Shown: positions 31,880-42,299 of the stretch, piece by piece | Numbering within the stretch: position 1 is the stretch's first letter | Layout: every line of letters starts with the position of its first letter | Assembly: GCF_014645195.1 (NCBI RefSeq) | Contig: NZ_BMLK01000004.1 | Span: forward strand, 217,982 to 281,981 | Length of the DNA: 64,000 bases | Source: Novosphingobium indicum | GTDB lineage: Bacteria > Pseudomonadota > Alphaproteobacteria > Sphingomonadales > Sphingomonadaceae | Direction of reading: 5' to 3' | Made by a program: the position numbers and the translations under genes | Notes under the pieces: model-generated | The model's database searches: none | Seen by the model: the letters and a program-made list of their open reading frames with translations, nothing else | Told to the model about the DNA's origin: nothing

Positions 31880-32653
31880 TCAGGCGCGCAAGCGCCAGCC
31901 GGTCTTGAAGATCCAGGCGATCAAACCCACGCAAAATGCGAGGAAAAGCAGAGTCAGCCCTAGCGAAAGCCCGATCGGGAAATCGGATTGACCATAGAAG
32001 GTCCAGCGCAGTCCGTTCACGAGATAGACGACGGGGTTAGCCATCGCCACCGAGCGCCACGGCTCGGGCAGAACCTGGATCGAATAGAATGTCCCGCCCA
32101 GGAACGTCAGCGGCATCAGGATCAGCATGGGTACAATGGACAGCTTCTCGAAGTTGTCGGCCCAGATGCCGAGGATGAAGCCGAAGAGCGAGAAGCTGGC
32201 AGAGACAAGCAGGATGTAGCCGAAGGCGTAGACCGGATGGGCTATCGAATAGTCCACGAAGAAGCTGGCAGTGACCAGAATGATAGTCGCGAGGATAAGC
32301 GACTTCGTCGCCGCCGCCCCGACGAAGCCGACCAGCGTCTCCGATACACCGACCGGGGCCGAAAGCAGCTCGTAGATCGCTCCCGTAAAGCGCGGCATGT
32401 AGATACCGAAGCTGGCGTTCGAGGTGCTCTCGCCAAGGATGGTCAGCAACAGCAGGCCGGGCACGATGAAGGCCCCGTAGTTCACGCCGCCCATGCCGCC
32501 CTGCATCTGCCCCCCGATCGCGGCGCCGAACACGACGAAGTAGAGCGTGGTGGTCAGCACAGGCGCGAGGATCGACTGCAAGGCCGTACGGAAAGCGCGG
32601 AGCAGTTCGCGCTTGTAGATGGTCCAGGCGCTGCGCGCGTTGAACAGGCTCAT
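31880..32653 (-). CDS. ABC-2 type transporter permease
   Basis: A 257-residue permease with six likely membrane helices (for example LTTTLYFVVFGAAIGG, IVPGLLLLTILGE, AFGYILLVSASFSLFGFIL, LSLGLTLLFLAFCVGLIAWI). PLTFLGGTFYSIQVLPEPWR is the conserved ABC-2 motif. Start MSLFNARSAWTIYKRELLRA at 32653 overlaps the ATPase stop by 4 bases (ATGA). It resembles NodJ/YadH-type exporters of lipids or polysaccharides; the cargo is not known. Forms a two-gene exporter with the upstream ATPase. Confidence 0.92.
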   Translation of the reverse strand: MSLFNARSAWTIYKRELLRAFRTALQSILAPVLTTTLYFVVFGAAIGGQMQGGMGGVNYGAFIVPGLLLLTILGESTSNASFGIYMPRFTGAIYELLSAPVGVSETLVGFVGAAATKSLILATIILVTASFFVDYSIAHPVYAFGYILLVSASFSLFGFILGIWADNFEKLSIVPMLILMPLTFLGGTFYSIQVLPEPWRSVAMANPVVYLVNGLRWTFYGQSDFPIGLSLGLTLLFLAFCVGLIAWIFKTGWRLRA

Positions 32654-33594
32654 GCCGCGCCTCCTTCCAGCAGATTGACGAAGATGTCTTCGAGGCTCGA
32701 TTCGTGGATGTCGATGGCGGTGTAGTCGATGCCCGCCGCGATCAGCGCCTTGGTGAGCTGGGCCACTTCGGTGGTGCCGGCACCACCCCCTTCTCCGCCG
32801 CCATCGCCGCGATAGCACAGCACCCGGCCGTCCTCGGCCAGCGTGACCGGAAAGGCGGACAAGGCCTCTGGAATTTCGTTCAAGGGCTGCGCCAGCGAGA
32901 TCAGGGCTTCCGTACGGCCAAGGCGCTCCATCATCGCGGCCTTTTCATCGACCATCAGGATCTCCCCCTTGTTGATGATCCCCACGCGGTCGGCCATTTC
33001 CTCGGCTTCCTCGAGATAGTGCGTGGTGAGGATCACCGTGGTGCCCCGCTCGCGCAACAGGGCGATCTGCCGCCACATGTCGCGCCGCAGTTCCACATCG
33101 ACACCGGCTGTCGGCTCATCGAGGAACAGCAGTTCGGGATCATGGGCAAGCGCCTTGGCAATCAGCACGCGGCGCTTCATTCCGCCCGAGAGCGTACGGA
33201 TCTGGGCGTCACGCTTGTCCCACAGACTGAGCGCGCGCAGGATTTCCTCGATCTTTCCGGCATCGGGAGCAAGGCCGAAGAGCCCGCGAGAATCGCTGAC
33301 GGCGCGGCGGACAGGCTCGAACATGTCGGTCGCCAGCTCCTGCGGCACCAGGCCGATGCGCGCCCGCAGGCTGCGCCAATTGGAGGCCATGTCCTCGCCG
33401 AAAGCGTGGATCGTGCCGGAAGTCGGCCTGACGAGCCCGCAGACGGCGCCGATCAGCGTCGTCTTGCCCGCCCCGTTGGGGCCGAGCAGTGCGAAGATTT
33501 CGCCTTTGTTGATGGTAAGATCGACGCCTTTGAGCGCGGTGAAGCCGCCTGAATATGTTTTGGTCAGACGGCTGATTTCCAGAATGGGCTGCAT
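32650..33594 (-). CDS. ABC transporter ATP-binding protein
   Basis: A 314-residue ATPase with Walker A GPNGAGKTT (about residues 38-46), signature LSGGMKRRVLIAKAL, Walker B LLFLDEPTAGVD and switch His in TTHYLEEAEEM. It is of the YadG/NodI subfamily, which works with ABC-2 permeases. A Gly/Glu-rich linker RGDGGGEGGGAGTTEVAQL (about residues 263-281) precedes the C-terminal part. Start MQPILEISRLTKTYSGG at 33594 is where family homology begins. It is cotranslated with its permease. Confidence 0.94.
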   Translation of the reverse strand: MQPILEISRLTKTYSGGFTALKGVDLTINKGEIFALLGPNGAGKTTLIGAVCGLVRPTSGTIHAFGEDMASNWRSLRARIGLVPQELATDMFEPVRRAVSDSRGLFGLAPDAGKIEEILRALSLWDKRDAQIRTLSGGMKRRVLIAKALAHDPELLFLDEPTAGVDVELRRDMWRQIALLRERGTTVILTTHYLEEAEEMADRVGIINKGEILMVDEKAAMMERLGRTEALISLAQPLNEIPEALSAFPVTLAEDGRVLCYRGDGGGEGGGAGTTEVAQLTKALIAAGIDYTAIDIHESSLEDIFVNLLEGGAA

Positions 33595-33669
33595 ACCCCT
33601 AGCATGGGATGCAGGCCGTCCCATGCCAAGAGCGACAGCAGCGAATTCAGCCAGGCTCCTGGGAAATTA

Positions 33670-34179
33670 TCATTTTACCACGGCAGCAAAATCTTCTTCG
33701 TGCAAATAGGATAGATACCCGCCCATCATTTGAGCGGCAGCATTCGGATCGCCCATCAGTTCCTGCATGGCCAACCGTCCCAGCGTTTCGCCGGCCGCAC
33801 GCACACCCGCATTGCTTCGGGCCCGGAAAAGCGGACGTGCATATTCGACACAGTCTTTCGTCATCAAACGCGTAAACAGCGCCGCCACCTGTCGATCGAA
33901 CTTGTCCTTGGTTGCGCTTTCAACCTTTGCGACACCGGCAATTTGCGGGGCAGATGCAAGTGCAGCGACGAACCAGCCCGCGAGGGTCAACCGATCCTCA
34001 CCCGTCGACTTCAGTGCAAAGCACTGGCCCAGCTTGCTCGACAGGTCCTGCTCTTCTGCCGCCGTCAGATGGGTCACTGAAGCAGCCGGGGCTTGATTGG
34101 ACGAATCGGACGTTTCTGCTTGTGCGGTTGTGGCACCCGTCATCAGCAAGGCAGCAACAAAAAGGAAGGCACGCTTCAT
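33670..34179 (-). CDS. secreted hypothetical protein
   Basis: A 169-residue protein with signal peptide MKRAFLFVAALLMTGATTAQA. The mature part is mostly helical, with two cysteines (LGQCFALKS, TKDCVEYARP), likely a disulfide. It ends AAQMMGGYLSYLHEEDFAAVVK. No recognised domain. It lies 12 bp downstream of queA on the same strand and may be co-transcribed. Function unknown; a periplasmic place is inferred from the signal. Confidence 0.75.
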   Translation of the reverse strand: MKRAFLFVAALLMTGATTAQAETSDSSNQAPAASVTHLTAAEEQDLSSKLGQCFALKSTGEDRLTLAGWFVAALASAPQIAGVAKVESATKDKFDRQVAALFTRLMTKDCVEYARPLFRARSNAGVRAAGETLGRLAMQELMGDPNAAAQMMGGYLSYLHEEDFAAVVK

Positions 34180-34191
34180 GGATTTCCCTGT

Positions 34192-35220
34192 TCACGGAAT
34201 CAACAGGCTTGAATCACCGTAGGAATAGAACCGGTATTCCTCGGCAATGGCATGGGCATATACCGCCTGCATCTTGTCCAGCCCCATCAAGGCACTGACA
34301 AGCATGAACAATGTGGACTTTGGCAAGTGAAAATTCGTCATCAAGCCATCGATGGCCTTGAAGCGGTATCCGGGCGTGATGAAGATCGAGGTATCGCCTT
34401 CGAAGGGCCGGATAACGTTGTCCTCGCCCGCAGCGCTTTCAAGCAGGCGCAGCGAAGTGGTGCCGACCGCGATCACGCGCCCACCGGCTGCGCGTGCGGC
34501 ATTGAGGCGGTCTGCGGTCGCAGCATCGATACGGCCCCATTCCGCGTGCATCCGATGATCGCCGGTGTCGTCCGCCTTCACCGGCAGGAACGTACCCGCG
34601 CCCACGTGCAGCGTCAGCGTTTCGCGAGCGATGCCGGCGGCATCGAGCCGCTCCACCAATTCGGGCGTAAAGTGCAGTGCCGCCGTCGGGGCCGCGACAG
34701 CGCCCTTCTCGCGCGCGAACATGGTCTGGTAGTCGCTGGCGTCGGCCTCGTCGGTCTCGCGCTTGCCGGCGATGTAGGGCGGCAGCGGCATGCGACCGGC
34801 ACGCTCGAGCAGGACCTCGACGGGCTCATCACCCTCGAAGAACAGCGTCCAGCTTCCGTCCGCATGGCGTTCCTCGGCAAGAGCATGGACATCGGCGGGA
34901 AACGCGATCCGGTCGCCGGTCTTCAGGCGCTTGGCGTTGCGCACGAAGGCCTGCCAGCGGCGCAGGTCGATGCGCTTGTGCAAGGTCGCGCCGATCCGGG
35001 CTTCGCCGCGCCGTCCCTCAAGCTGGGCAGGAATGACGCGCGTGTCGTTGAACACCAGCACGTCCCCCTGCCGGAGCAGCACCGGGAGATCCCGCACGTG
35101 ACGATCCGCGAAAGGCGCGCCTCCTTCGACTACAAGCATGCGCGCGGCATCGCGCGGCCGCGCCGGACGCAGGGCGATCCGCTCTTGCGGAAGGTCGAAA
35201 TCGAAGAGGTCTACACGCAT
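34192..35220 (-). CDS. queA: tRNA preQ1(34) S-adenosylmethionine ribosyltransferase-isomerase
   Basis: A 342-residue QueA; it transfers the ribosyl part of SAM to preQ1 in tRNA to make epoxyqueuosine. [20 protein letters not shown] is the family start, [29 protein letters not shown], and the C-terminal [29 protein letters not shown] are standard motifs. Full length. With tgt it completes two late steps of queuosine synthesis. Confidence 0.96.
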   Translation of the reverse strand: MRVDLFDFDLPQERIALRPARPRDAARMLVVEGGAPFADRHVRDLPVLLRQGDVLVFNDTRVIPAQLEGRRGEARIGATLHKRIDLRRWQAFVRNAKRLKTGDRIAFPADVHALAEERHADGSWTLFFEGDEPVEVLLERAGRMPLPPYIAGKRETDEADASDYQTMFAREKGAVAAPTAALHFTPELVERLDAAGIARETLTLHVGAGTFLPVKADDTGDHRMHAEWGRIDAATADRLNAARAAGGRVIAVGTTSLRLLESAAGEDNVIRPFEGDTSIFITPGYRFKAIDGLMTNFHLPKSTLFMLVSALMGLDKMQAVYAHAIAEEYRFYSYGDSSLLIP

Positions 35221-35310
35221 GGTGGCGCGCGCTAGACCAAGGGCTGTCCATCGGCAAGCAGGGGATGCACGGAACGAATATGCCGCTCGTCATCCCTTTA
35301 CTGCGATCGG

Positions 35311-35988
35311 TCAGTCCGAGACCGAATTGCTGAGCTGATCCACGGTTATGGCCGCAGGCGCCGGGGTAGCAGCTGTCGGCAGCCCCTTGTGCTGCGAGGC
35401 CAGCGAAGCCTGCAGGATGCGGGTCGGGTTCTCGGGCGGCTCGCCGCGCTGGATCTTGTCGACGTACTGCATCCCGCCGATCACCCGGCCGAACACGGTG
35501 TACTTCCGGTCGAGCGCAAAGCGCGGATAGAACACGATGAAGAACTGGCTGTTGGCGCTGTTCGGATCGTTGGTGCGCGCCATCGAGACCGAGCCGCGCA
35601 TGTGAGGCATCGAATTGAACTCGGCCTCCAGATCCGGAAGATCGGAACCGCCCTGCCCGGTGCCCGTCGGGTCGCCCGTCTGGGCCATGAAGCCATCGAT
35701 CACGCGGTGGAAGATGATGCCGTTATAGAAGCCCTGCCTGGTGAGGGTCTTGATCCGCTCGACATGGTGCGGCGCCCATTGCGGCATCAGGCGAATGGCC
35801 ACGCGCCCGCCATCCGACAGGTCGAGCAACAGCACATTGTCCGGATCTTGCGTCACGTCGGGATCGACAAAGGTCGGCAGCGCGGCCGGAGCCGGCGTAA
35901 CGGGCTCGGCCGTCTTCTTGGCAAGTACCGGCGTGGCGGCAAGCGCAGCGCCCAGCATCAAGGCGGTAAGGGGCAAGCGAAACTTCAT
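35311..35988 (-). CDS. peptidyl-prolyl cis-trans isomerase, cyclophilin type (secreted)
   Basis: A 225-residue protein with signal peptide MKFRLPLTALMLGAALAATP. The cyclophilin core starts LLDLSDGGRVAIRLMPQWA and has IIFHRVIDGFMAQTGDPTGT with the catalytic Arg and Phe-Met-Gln of the active site, and SANSQFFIVFYP. It should catalyse proline isomerisation in periplasmic folding. The N-terminal Pro/Ala linker (EPVTPAPAALPTF) is a usual spacer. It sits between queA and coaD on the same strand. Confidence 0.92.
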   Translation of the reverse strand: MKFRLPLTALMLGAALAATPVLAKKTAEPVTPAPAALPTFVDPDVTQDPDNVLLLDLSDGGRVAIRLMPQWAPHHVERIKTLTRQGFYNGIIFHRVIDGFMAQTGDPTGTGQGGSDLPDLEAEFNSMPHMRGSVSMARTNDPNSANSQFFIVFYPRFALDRKYTVFGRVIGGMQYVDKIQRGEPPENPTRILQASLASQHKGLPTAATPAPAAITVDQLSNSVSD

Positions 35989-36078
35989 CGATTACTCACA
36001 GGCTGATCCGATCCATGGCATGGCGCGATAGAGCGCGGCCGCTGTCGGCACAATGAATGAATTGGGCGGGGACGGTTC

Positions 36079-36609
36079 TCAGTAGTCCCCCTGGAGACCG
36101 TTGGCTTCGATGCGCGCCACCACGTCCTCGCGAACGGCGGGGCTGACGAACTTCGCGATATCGCCGCCGAACATCGCGATTTCCTTCACGAGTTTGGAAG
36201 CGATCGGCTGCAGGCTGACATCGGCCATCAGGAAAACGGTCTCGATGTTCGGATTGAGCTGCTGGTTCATCCCGGCCATCTGATATTCGTATTCGAAGTC
36301 CGCGACCGCACGCAGACCGCGCAGGATCACGGAGGCACCCTGCTTCTGCGCAAACTTCATCAGCAGCGCGTTGAACCCCACGACCTCGACATTGTCGATG
36401 CCGAGCGCGGCGACTTCCCGCTCGACCATGGCCATGCGCTCTTCGGGCGTGAACAGCGGGTTCTTCGAGGGATTGGTGGTTACGCCAATGATCAGCTTGT
36501 CCACCAGCTTGGCCCCGCGCCGGATGATGTCGGCATGGCCCAGCGTGATCGGATCGAAAGTGCCGGGATAGACACCGATGCGCTCGCCACCTGCTTCCAA
36601 GCCCGCCAT
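36079..36609 (-). CDS. coaD: phosphopantetheine adenylyltransferase
   Basis: A 176-residue CoaD, which adenylates 4'-phosphopantetheine in CoA synthesis. The nucleotidyltransferase motif YPGTFDPITLGHADII contains the T/HxGH pair (GH), and the C-terminal part FLMADVSLQPIASKLVKEIA is the ISSS/T-type motif. Slightly longer than usual (160-170) because of the N-terminal MAGLEAGGERI. Its start overlaps the ispA stop (TGATG at 36607-36611), so ispA and coaD are coupled. Confidence 0.96.
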   Translation of the reverse strand: MAGLEAGGERIGVYPGTFDPITLGHADIIRRGAKLVDKLIIGVTTNPSKNPLFTPEERMAMVEREVAALGIDNVEVVGFNALLMKFAQKQGASVILRGLRAVADFEYEYQMAGMNQQLNPNIETVFLMADVSLQPIASKLVKEIAMFGGDIAKFVSPAVREDVVARIEANGLQGDY

Positions 36610-37517
36610 CAGTGATCCCTTTCCACGATATAGTGCGCCACTGCGCGCAGCAGATCGGCCTCGCGTCCATGCTGGGCGAGATGCTCGACGGCCTGTTCAA
36701 CCAGCATGCGCGCCTGTTCCCGGGCCCGGTCCGCGCCCAGCAGCGAAACGAAGGTCTGCTTGCCGGCCTCGGCATCCTTGCCCACGGCCTTGCCGGCAAC
36801 TTCGGCATCGCCTTCGTGGTCGATCAGATCGTCGACAATCTGGAAGGCAAGGCCGATGTCGCGCGCATAACCACGCAGGTGGGTACGCCCTTCCGGCGAT
36901 ACGCGGCCAAGAACTGCGCCCATTTCCACCGCGGCGCCAAGTAGCGCCCCGGTCTTGAGCTGCTGCAGCCGCGTCACGGTCTGTAAGTCGAAATCGCTGT
37001 TTTCGGCCACCAGGTCCATCATCTGGCCGCCCGCCATGCCCTGAGCACCGCTCGCATGCCCAAGCGTCTGCACCAGTTCGATGCGCGTAAAGGGATCCGC
37101 GCTCGTCGCCGGGTCGGCCAGTACCTCGAATGCGAAAGCATGGAGCGAATCGCCAGCAAGCACGGCAGTCGCCTCGTCGTAAGCAAGGTGCAGTGTCGGC
37201 TTGCCGTGGCGCATGGCGTCGTCGTCCATGCAGGGCAGATCGTCATGGATCAGCGAATAGACGTGGATCGCCTCGATCGCGACGCCCGCCCGTATCGCGG
37301 CATTGCGCTGCACCCCGTACATCTCTGCAACCGATGCCAGCAGCAGCGGCCGAAGCCGCTTGCCGCCGCCTATGGCCGCATAACGCATCGCCTCGATCAG
37401 ACGGGCCCGGGCATCGGAGGGAACGGGCAGAAGAGCATCGAACATGGCGTCGACCTCCTCCGCGATGCGAACGAGCCCTTCAGCGAGGACCGCATCCTTC
37501 ACGCCGGTGGCGCCCAC
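36609..37517 (-). CDS. ispA: farnesyl diphosphate synthase (polyprenyl synthetase)
   Basis: A 302-residue short-chain prenyl transferase that joins IPP to DMAPP and GPP. FARM is LIHDDLPCMDDDAMRHGKPT and SARM is FQIVDDLIDHEGD, both with the metal-binding Asp residues; GGKRLRPLLL binds IPP. The small residues before the FARM region are typical of bacterial FPP synthases. The order xseB-ispA is conserved. It may also serve ubiquinone, hopanoid and sphingomonad carotenoid synthesis. Stop overlaps coaD start. Confidence 0.95.
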   Translation of the reverse strand: MGATGVKDAVLAEGLVRIAEEVDAMFDALLPVPSDARARLIEAMRYAAIGGGKRLRPLLLASVAEMYGVQRNAAIRAGVAIEAIHVYSLIHDDLPCMDDDAMRHGKPTLHLAYDEATAVLAGDSLHAFAFEVLADPATSADPFTRIELVQTLGHASGAQGMAGGQMMDLVAENSDFDLQTVTRLQQLKTGALLGAAVEMGAVLGRVSPEGRTHLRGYARDIGLAFQIVDDLIDHEGDAEVAGKAVGKDAEAGKQTFVSLLGADRAREQARMLVEQAVEHLAQHGREADLLRAVAHYIVERDH

Positions 37518-37520
37518 GGC

Positions 37521-37775
37521 TCAGCGATCCGCTGCGTCGAACGGCTGCGTGCCGGTGGGCGCGCCGTCCGGCCCCGTCACGATCCGCTCGATCCGCGCCT
37601 GCGCGGCATCGAGCCGCTTCTGGCAATGCTGGCGCAGCTTGTCGCCCTTCTCGTAAAGTGAAATCGAATCCTCCAGGGGCACATCGCCACTTTCGAGCTG
37701 TCGCACGATGGTTTCGAGCGCGCGCAGGGCGTCCTCGAAGCTCAGGTTCTCGATCTCTTCCATCTCTCCGGCCAT
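37521..37775 (-). CDS. xseB: exodeoxyribonuclease VII small subunit
   Basis: An 84-residue protein starting MAGEMEEIENLSFEDALRAL; family length is 70-85. ALETIVRQLESGDVPLEDSISLYEKGDKL is the signature coiled domain by which XseB binds XseA. The stop lies 3 bp before ispA begins. The frame is open to 37811; a start at 37775 or 37763 fits the family better. xseA is not in the window. Order xseB-ispA is typical. Confidence 0.92.
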   Translation of the reverse strand: MAGEMEEIENLSFEDALRALETIVRQLESGDVPLEDSISLYEKGDKLRQHCQKRLDAAQARIERIVTGPDGAPTGTQPFDAADR

Positions 37776-37899
37776 GGGCCATGCAATGGCGGTCTCGCCC
37801 GTCACGGTCAAGGTAGAGCCAGAGAATTCAGGGGGGCAGTGCCATGGAGGTGCCGGAGCGGGCTAGCCTAGGCGTGAGGACATGGCTAAGGGCCAAGCC

Positions 37900-40080
<2,181 letters not shown>

Positions 40081-40148
40081 CCGCTCCACACCACCCGCCG
40101 CCCTTTGGGCAGTTCGCCCTGAGCGGCCGGCCTGGCGGCCAGCCGAAG

Positions 40149-40199
40149 GGCGGGCGGCCCCCTCCCCATTTTGCTTCGCAAAACAGGGAGGACCGGGGA
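40149..40199. repeat. REP-like palindrome between purL and serB
   Basis: CCTCCCCATTTTGCTTCGCA followed by AAACAGGGAGG forms a long hairpin (40161-40192) with G+C-rich flanks. Such short intergenic palindromes with TTTTGCTTCGCAAAA cores recur in sphingomonad genomes. It may also end transcription of the two convergent genes. Confidence 0.5.
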
Positions 40200-40221
40200 A
40201 GTTAACGCTCGGTAGGCGTGG

Positions 40222-41103
40222 TTAGCGTATCCAGTCCTTTTCAGGGATACCGAGCAGCCGGAGCACGCTCGCCAGGTCGCCCCGGTCGATCCAGCCGTTT
40301 GACGCGGCGCGGGCCTTGGGTTTGGCGCGGTAGGCGATGCCGTATGTGGCGGCTTCCAGCATCGGGATGTCGTTGGCGCCGTCACCGGTGGCGAGGCTCG
40401 TCGCGCCCTCCCCGGCTGCGGCCATCTCTTCCAGCAGCGTGGCCTTCTTGACCGAGCTGTCGACCACCGGGCCGGCCAAGCCCCCGGTCAGCTTGCCGTC
40501 GGCCACGCCGAGACGATTGCCGACTACATGCTCGAAGCCGAGCTGTGCGGCCACCGGATCGGCGAAGTGATGGAATCCGCCGGTAACCAGCACCGTGCGG
40601 CATCCCATAGCCTTTAGCGTTTCCACCAGCACCTTCGCACCCGAGACCGGACGGATCCGCTCGGCAAGGCACTGATCGATGGCATCGGTCGAAAGCCCTT
40701 CGAGAAGCCCCACGCGTTCGCGCAGCGCCTGTTCGAAATCGAGTTCGCCCTGCATCGCACGTTCGGTGATGGCGGCAATCCGTTCCTTGATCCCGGCGAA
40801 ATCGGCCAGCTCGTCGATGCACTCCTGCCCGATCATCGTCGAGTCCATGTCCGAGATGAACACGCGCGGCACGACCGGCTCTTCGGCGCAGACCAGCCCG
40901 TCGCTCGGCGCGAAGTGCGCATCGAGACCGGCGCGCAGGGCCGCGGCGTCATCGTCGGGAGAATCGATCTCCATCGTCTGTCCGCAGAAATCGAGCATGG
41001 CCGCAGAGGCAATGCGCACACCGACCTTTTCCATCTCCGCCCGGGCGGCTTCGAGATTGGTCGAAAGATGATCCGGTTCTGCTATCAGCCGGGCAATGAG
41101 CAC
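40222..41103 (-). CDS. serB: phosphoserine phosphatase
   Basis: A 293-residue SerB of the HAD superfamily; last step of serine synthesis. The N-terminal 85 residues form an ACT-like regulatory domain. The HAD core has motif I SDMDSTMIGQE (nucleophile Asp), motif II VTGGFHHFAD, motif III Lys in VKKATLLEEM and motif IV ATGDGANDIPML. All four are intact. The start codon region overlaps that of the divergent miaA gene by 8 bases. Confidence 0.96.
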   Translation of the reverse strand: MLIARLIAEPDHLSTNLEAARAEMEKVGVRIASAAMLDFCGQTMEIDSPDDDAAALRAGLDAHFAPSDGLVCAEEPVVPRVFISDMDSTMIGQECIDELADFAGIKERIAAITERAMQGELDFEQALRERVGLLEGLSTDAIDQCLAERIRPVSGAKVLVETLKAMGCRTVLVTGGFHHFADPVAAQLGFEHVVGNRLGVADGKLTGGLAGPVVDSSVKKATLLEEMAAAGEGATSLATGDGANDIPMLEAATYGIAYRAKPKARAASNGWIDRGDLASVLRLLGIPEKDWIR

Positions 41104-42082
41104 TGCGAATTCCCTTGATACGTCTTATGATACTGCAACCGGAGGCCGGCCGCCGCTGGCGCTCATCGCAGGGCCGACCGCCAGCGGCAAGAGCGATTGT
41201 GCCGTCGCACTGGCGCAGGAACTGGGACGGCGCGGGCGCCGGGCGGTCATCGTCAATGCCGACAGTTCGCAGGTCTATGCCGACCTCACGATCCTGAGCG
41301 CACGCCCGACCGAAGAAGAGATGGACGGCATCGAGCATCGCCTCTTCGGCGCCTGGGACGGCGCCGAGGCATGCTCCGCCGCGGACTGGGCCAGAACGGC
41401 GCGCGCGACCATCGCCGATATCCACGCCGATGGCGCCGTGCCGATCCTGGTTGGCGGGACCGGCCTCTATATCCGCACCCTGCTCGACGGCATCGCCCCC
41501 GTACCGGCTATCGACGCGACAGTTCGTGACGAAGTTCGCGCGATGCCGGTCGAGAAGGCCTATGCCGCCTTGCAGACGGAGGACCCGGAGCGCGCCGCGC
41601 GGCTCGCTCCTGCCGATACGGCGCGCATTTCCCGCGCCCTCGAAGTCGTCCGCGCGACCGGGCGCCCCCTCGCCTATTGGCAGCAGCACACCACGGGCGG
41701 GATCGGCAAGTCCGTGACGCTATATCCGGCCATCCTGCTGCCGGAGCGACAAGCGCTCTATGCGCGCTGCGACCTCCGGTTTGCCCGGATGGTCGAACGC
41801 GGCGCCCTCGCCGAGGTCGAAGCCCTGCTGGCGCGGGGGCTCGATCCGGACCTTCCGGTCATGCGCGCCATCGGCGTTCCCGAACTCGCCGGAGTCGTAA
41901 GAGGCACCTGTCCGCTCGACGAAGCCATGGCGCGCGGCGCGCAGGCAACGCGCAATTACGCCAAGCGGCAATACACCTGGCTTCGCCATCAGCCCCCGGA
42001 AGAATGGCCCAGAGTTGAGTTTGAAAGTTTCGAAATTGGAAATATTACAGCAATTTTATATCGCCATTTTGGGTTGACGTAA
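41096..42082 (+). CDS. miaA: tRNA dimethylallyltransferase MiaA
   Basis: A 328-residue MiaA that prenylates A37 of tRNAs that read UNN codons. The P-loop is AGPTASGKSDCAVALAQELG; NADSSQVYADLTILSARPT, LVGGTGLYIRTLLDGI and the late ATRNYAKRQYTWLRH are signature motifs. The C-terminal 20 residues (FESFEIGNITAILYRHFGLT) are A+T-rich in DNA but still in frame. Overlaps the serB start region divergently. Followed by the ilvB leader. Confidence 0.94.
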   Translation: MSTANSLDTSYDTATGGRPPLALIAGPTASGKSDCAVALAQELGRRGRRAVIVNADSSQVYADLTILSARPTEEEMDGIEHRLFGAWDGAEACSAADWARTARATIADIHADGAVPILVGGTGLYIRTLLDGIAPVPAIDATVRDEVRAMPVEKAYAALQTEDPERAARLAPADTARISRALEVVRATGRPLAYWQQHTTGGIGKSVTLYPAILLPERQALYARCDLRFARMVERGALAEVEALLARGLDPDLPVMRAIGVPELAGVVRGTCPLDEAMARGAQATRNYAKRQYTWLRHQPPEEWPRVEFESFEIGNITAILYRHFGLT

Positions 42083-42145
42083 CACATACGTTTCCTTAGA
42101 GGCGCACTCACCTGCTGATGGGAAGTTATGCAGGGAGGAGAGGAT

Positions 42146-42220
42146 GACCCGGCACGGCCCATAGTCGTGTCGGGTCGGTTTCATTGGAGCGCGAAAGCCC
42201 CCGGAAAACCTTGTTTCCGG
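42146..42220 (+). promoter_or_regulatory. two hairpins in the ilvB 5' leader / miaA trailer
   Basis: Hairpin 1: GACCCGGCACG (42146-42156) with CGTGTCGGGTC (42166-42176), 11 bp with one G-T wobble, followed by GGTTTCATT. Hairpin 2: CCGGAAA (42201-42207) with TTTCCGG (42214-42220). Hairpin 1 may end the miaA transcript or work as an attenuator for ilvB. No branched-chain-rich leader peptide is visible here. Confidence 0.45.
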
Positions 42221-42299
42221 AGGTTACCAGAGTATGGGTGCGCGCTTTCGGATGCTCCCCGATTGGCGGGTCTGGCATCGAGTCGAAAAGGAATGGGTT

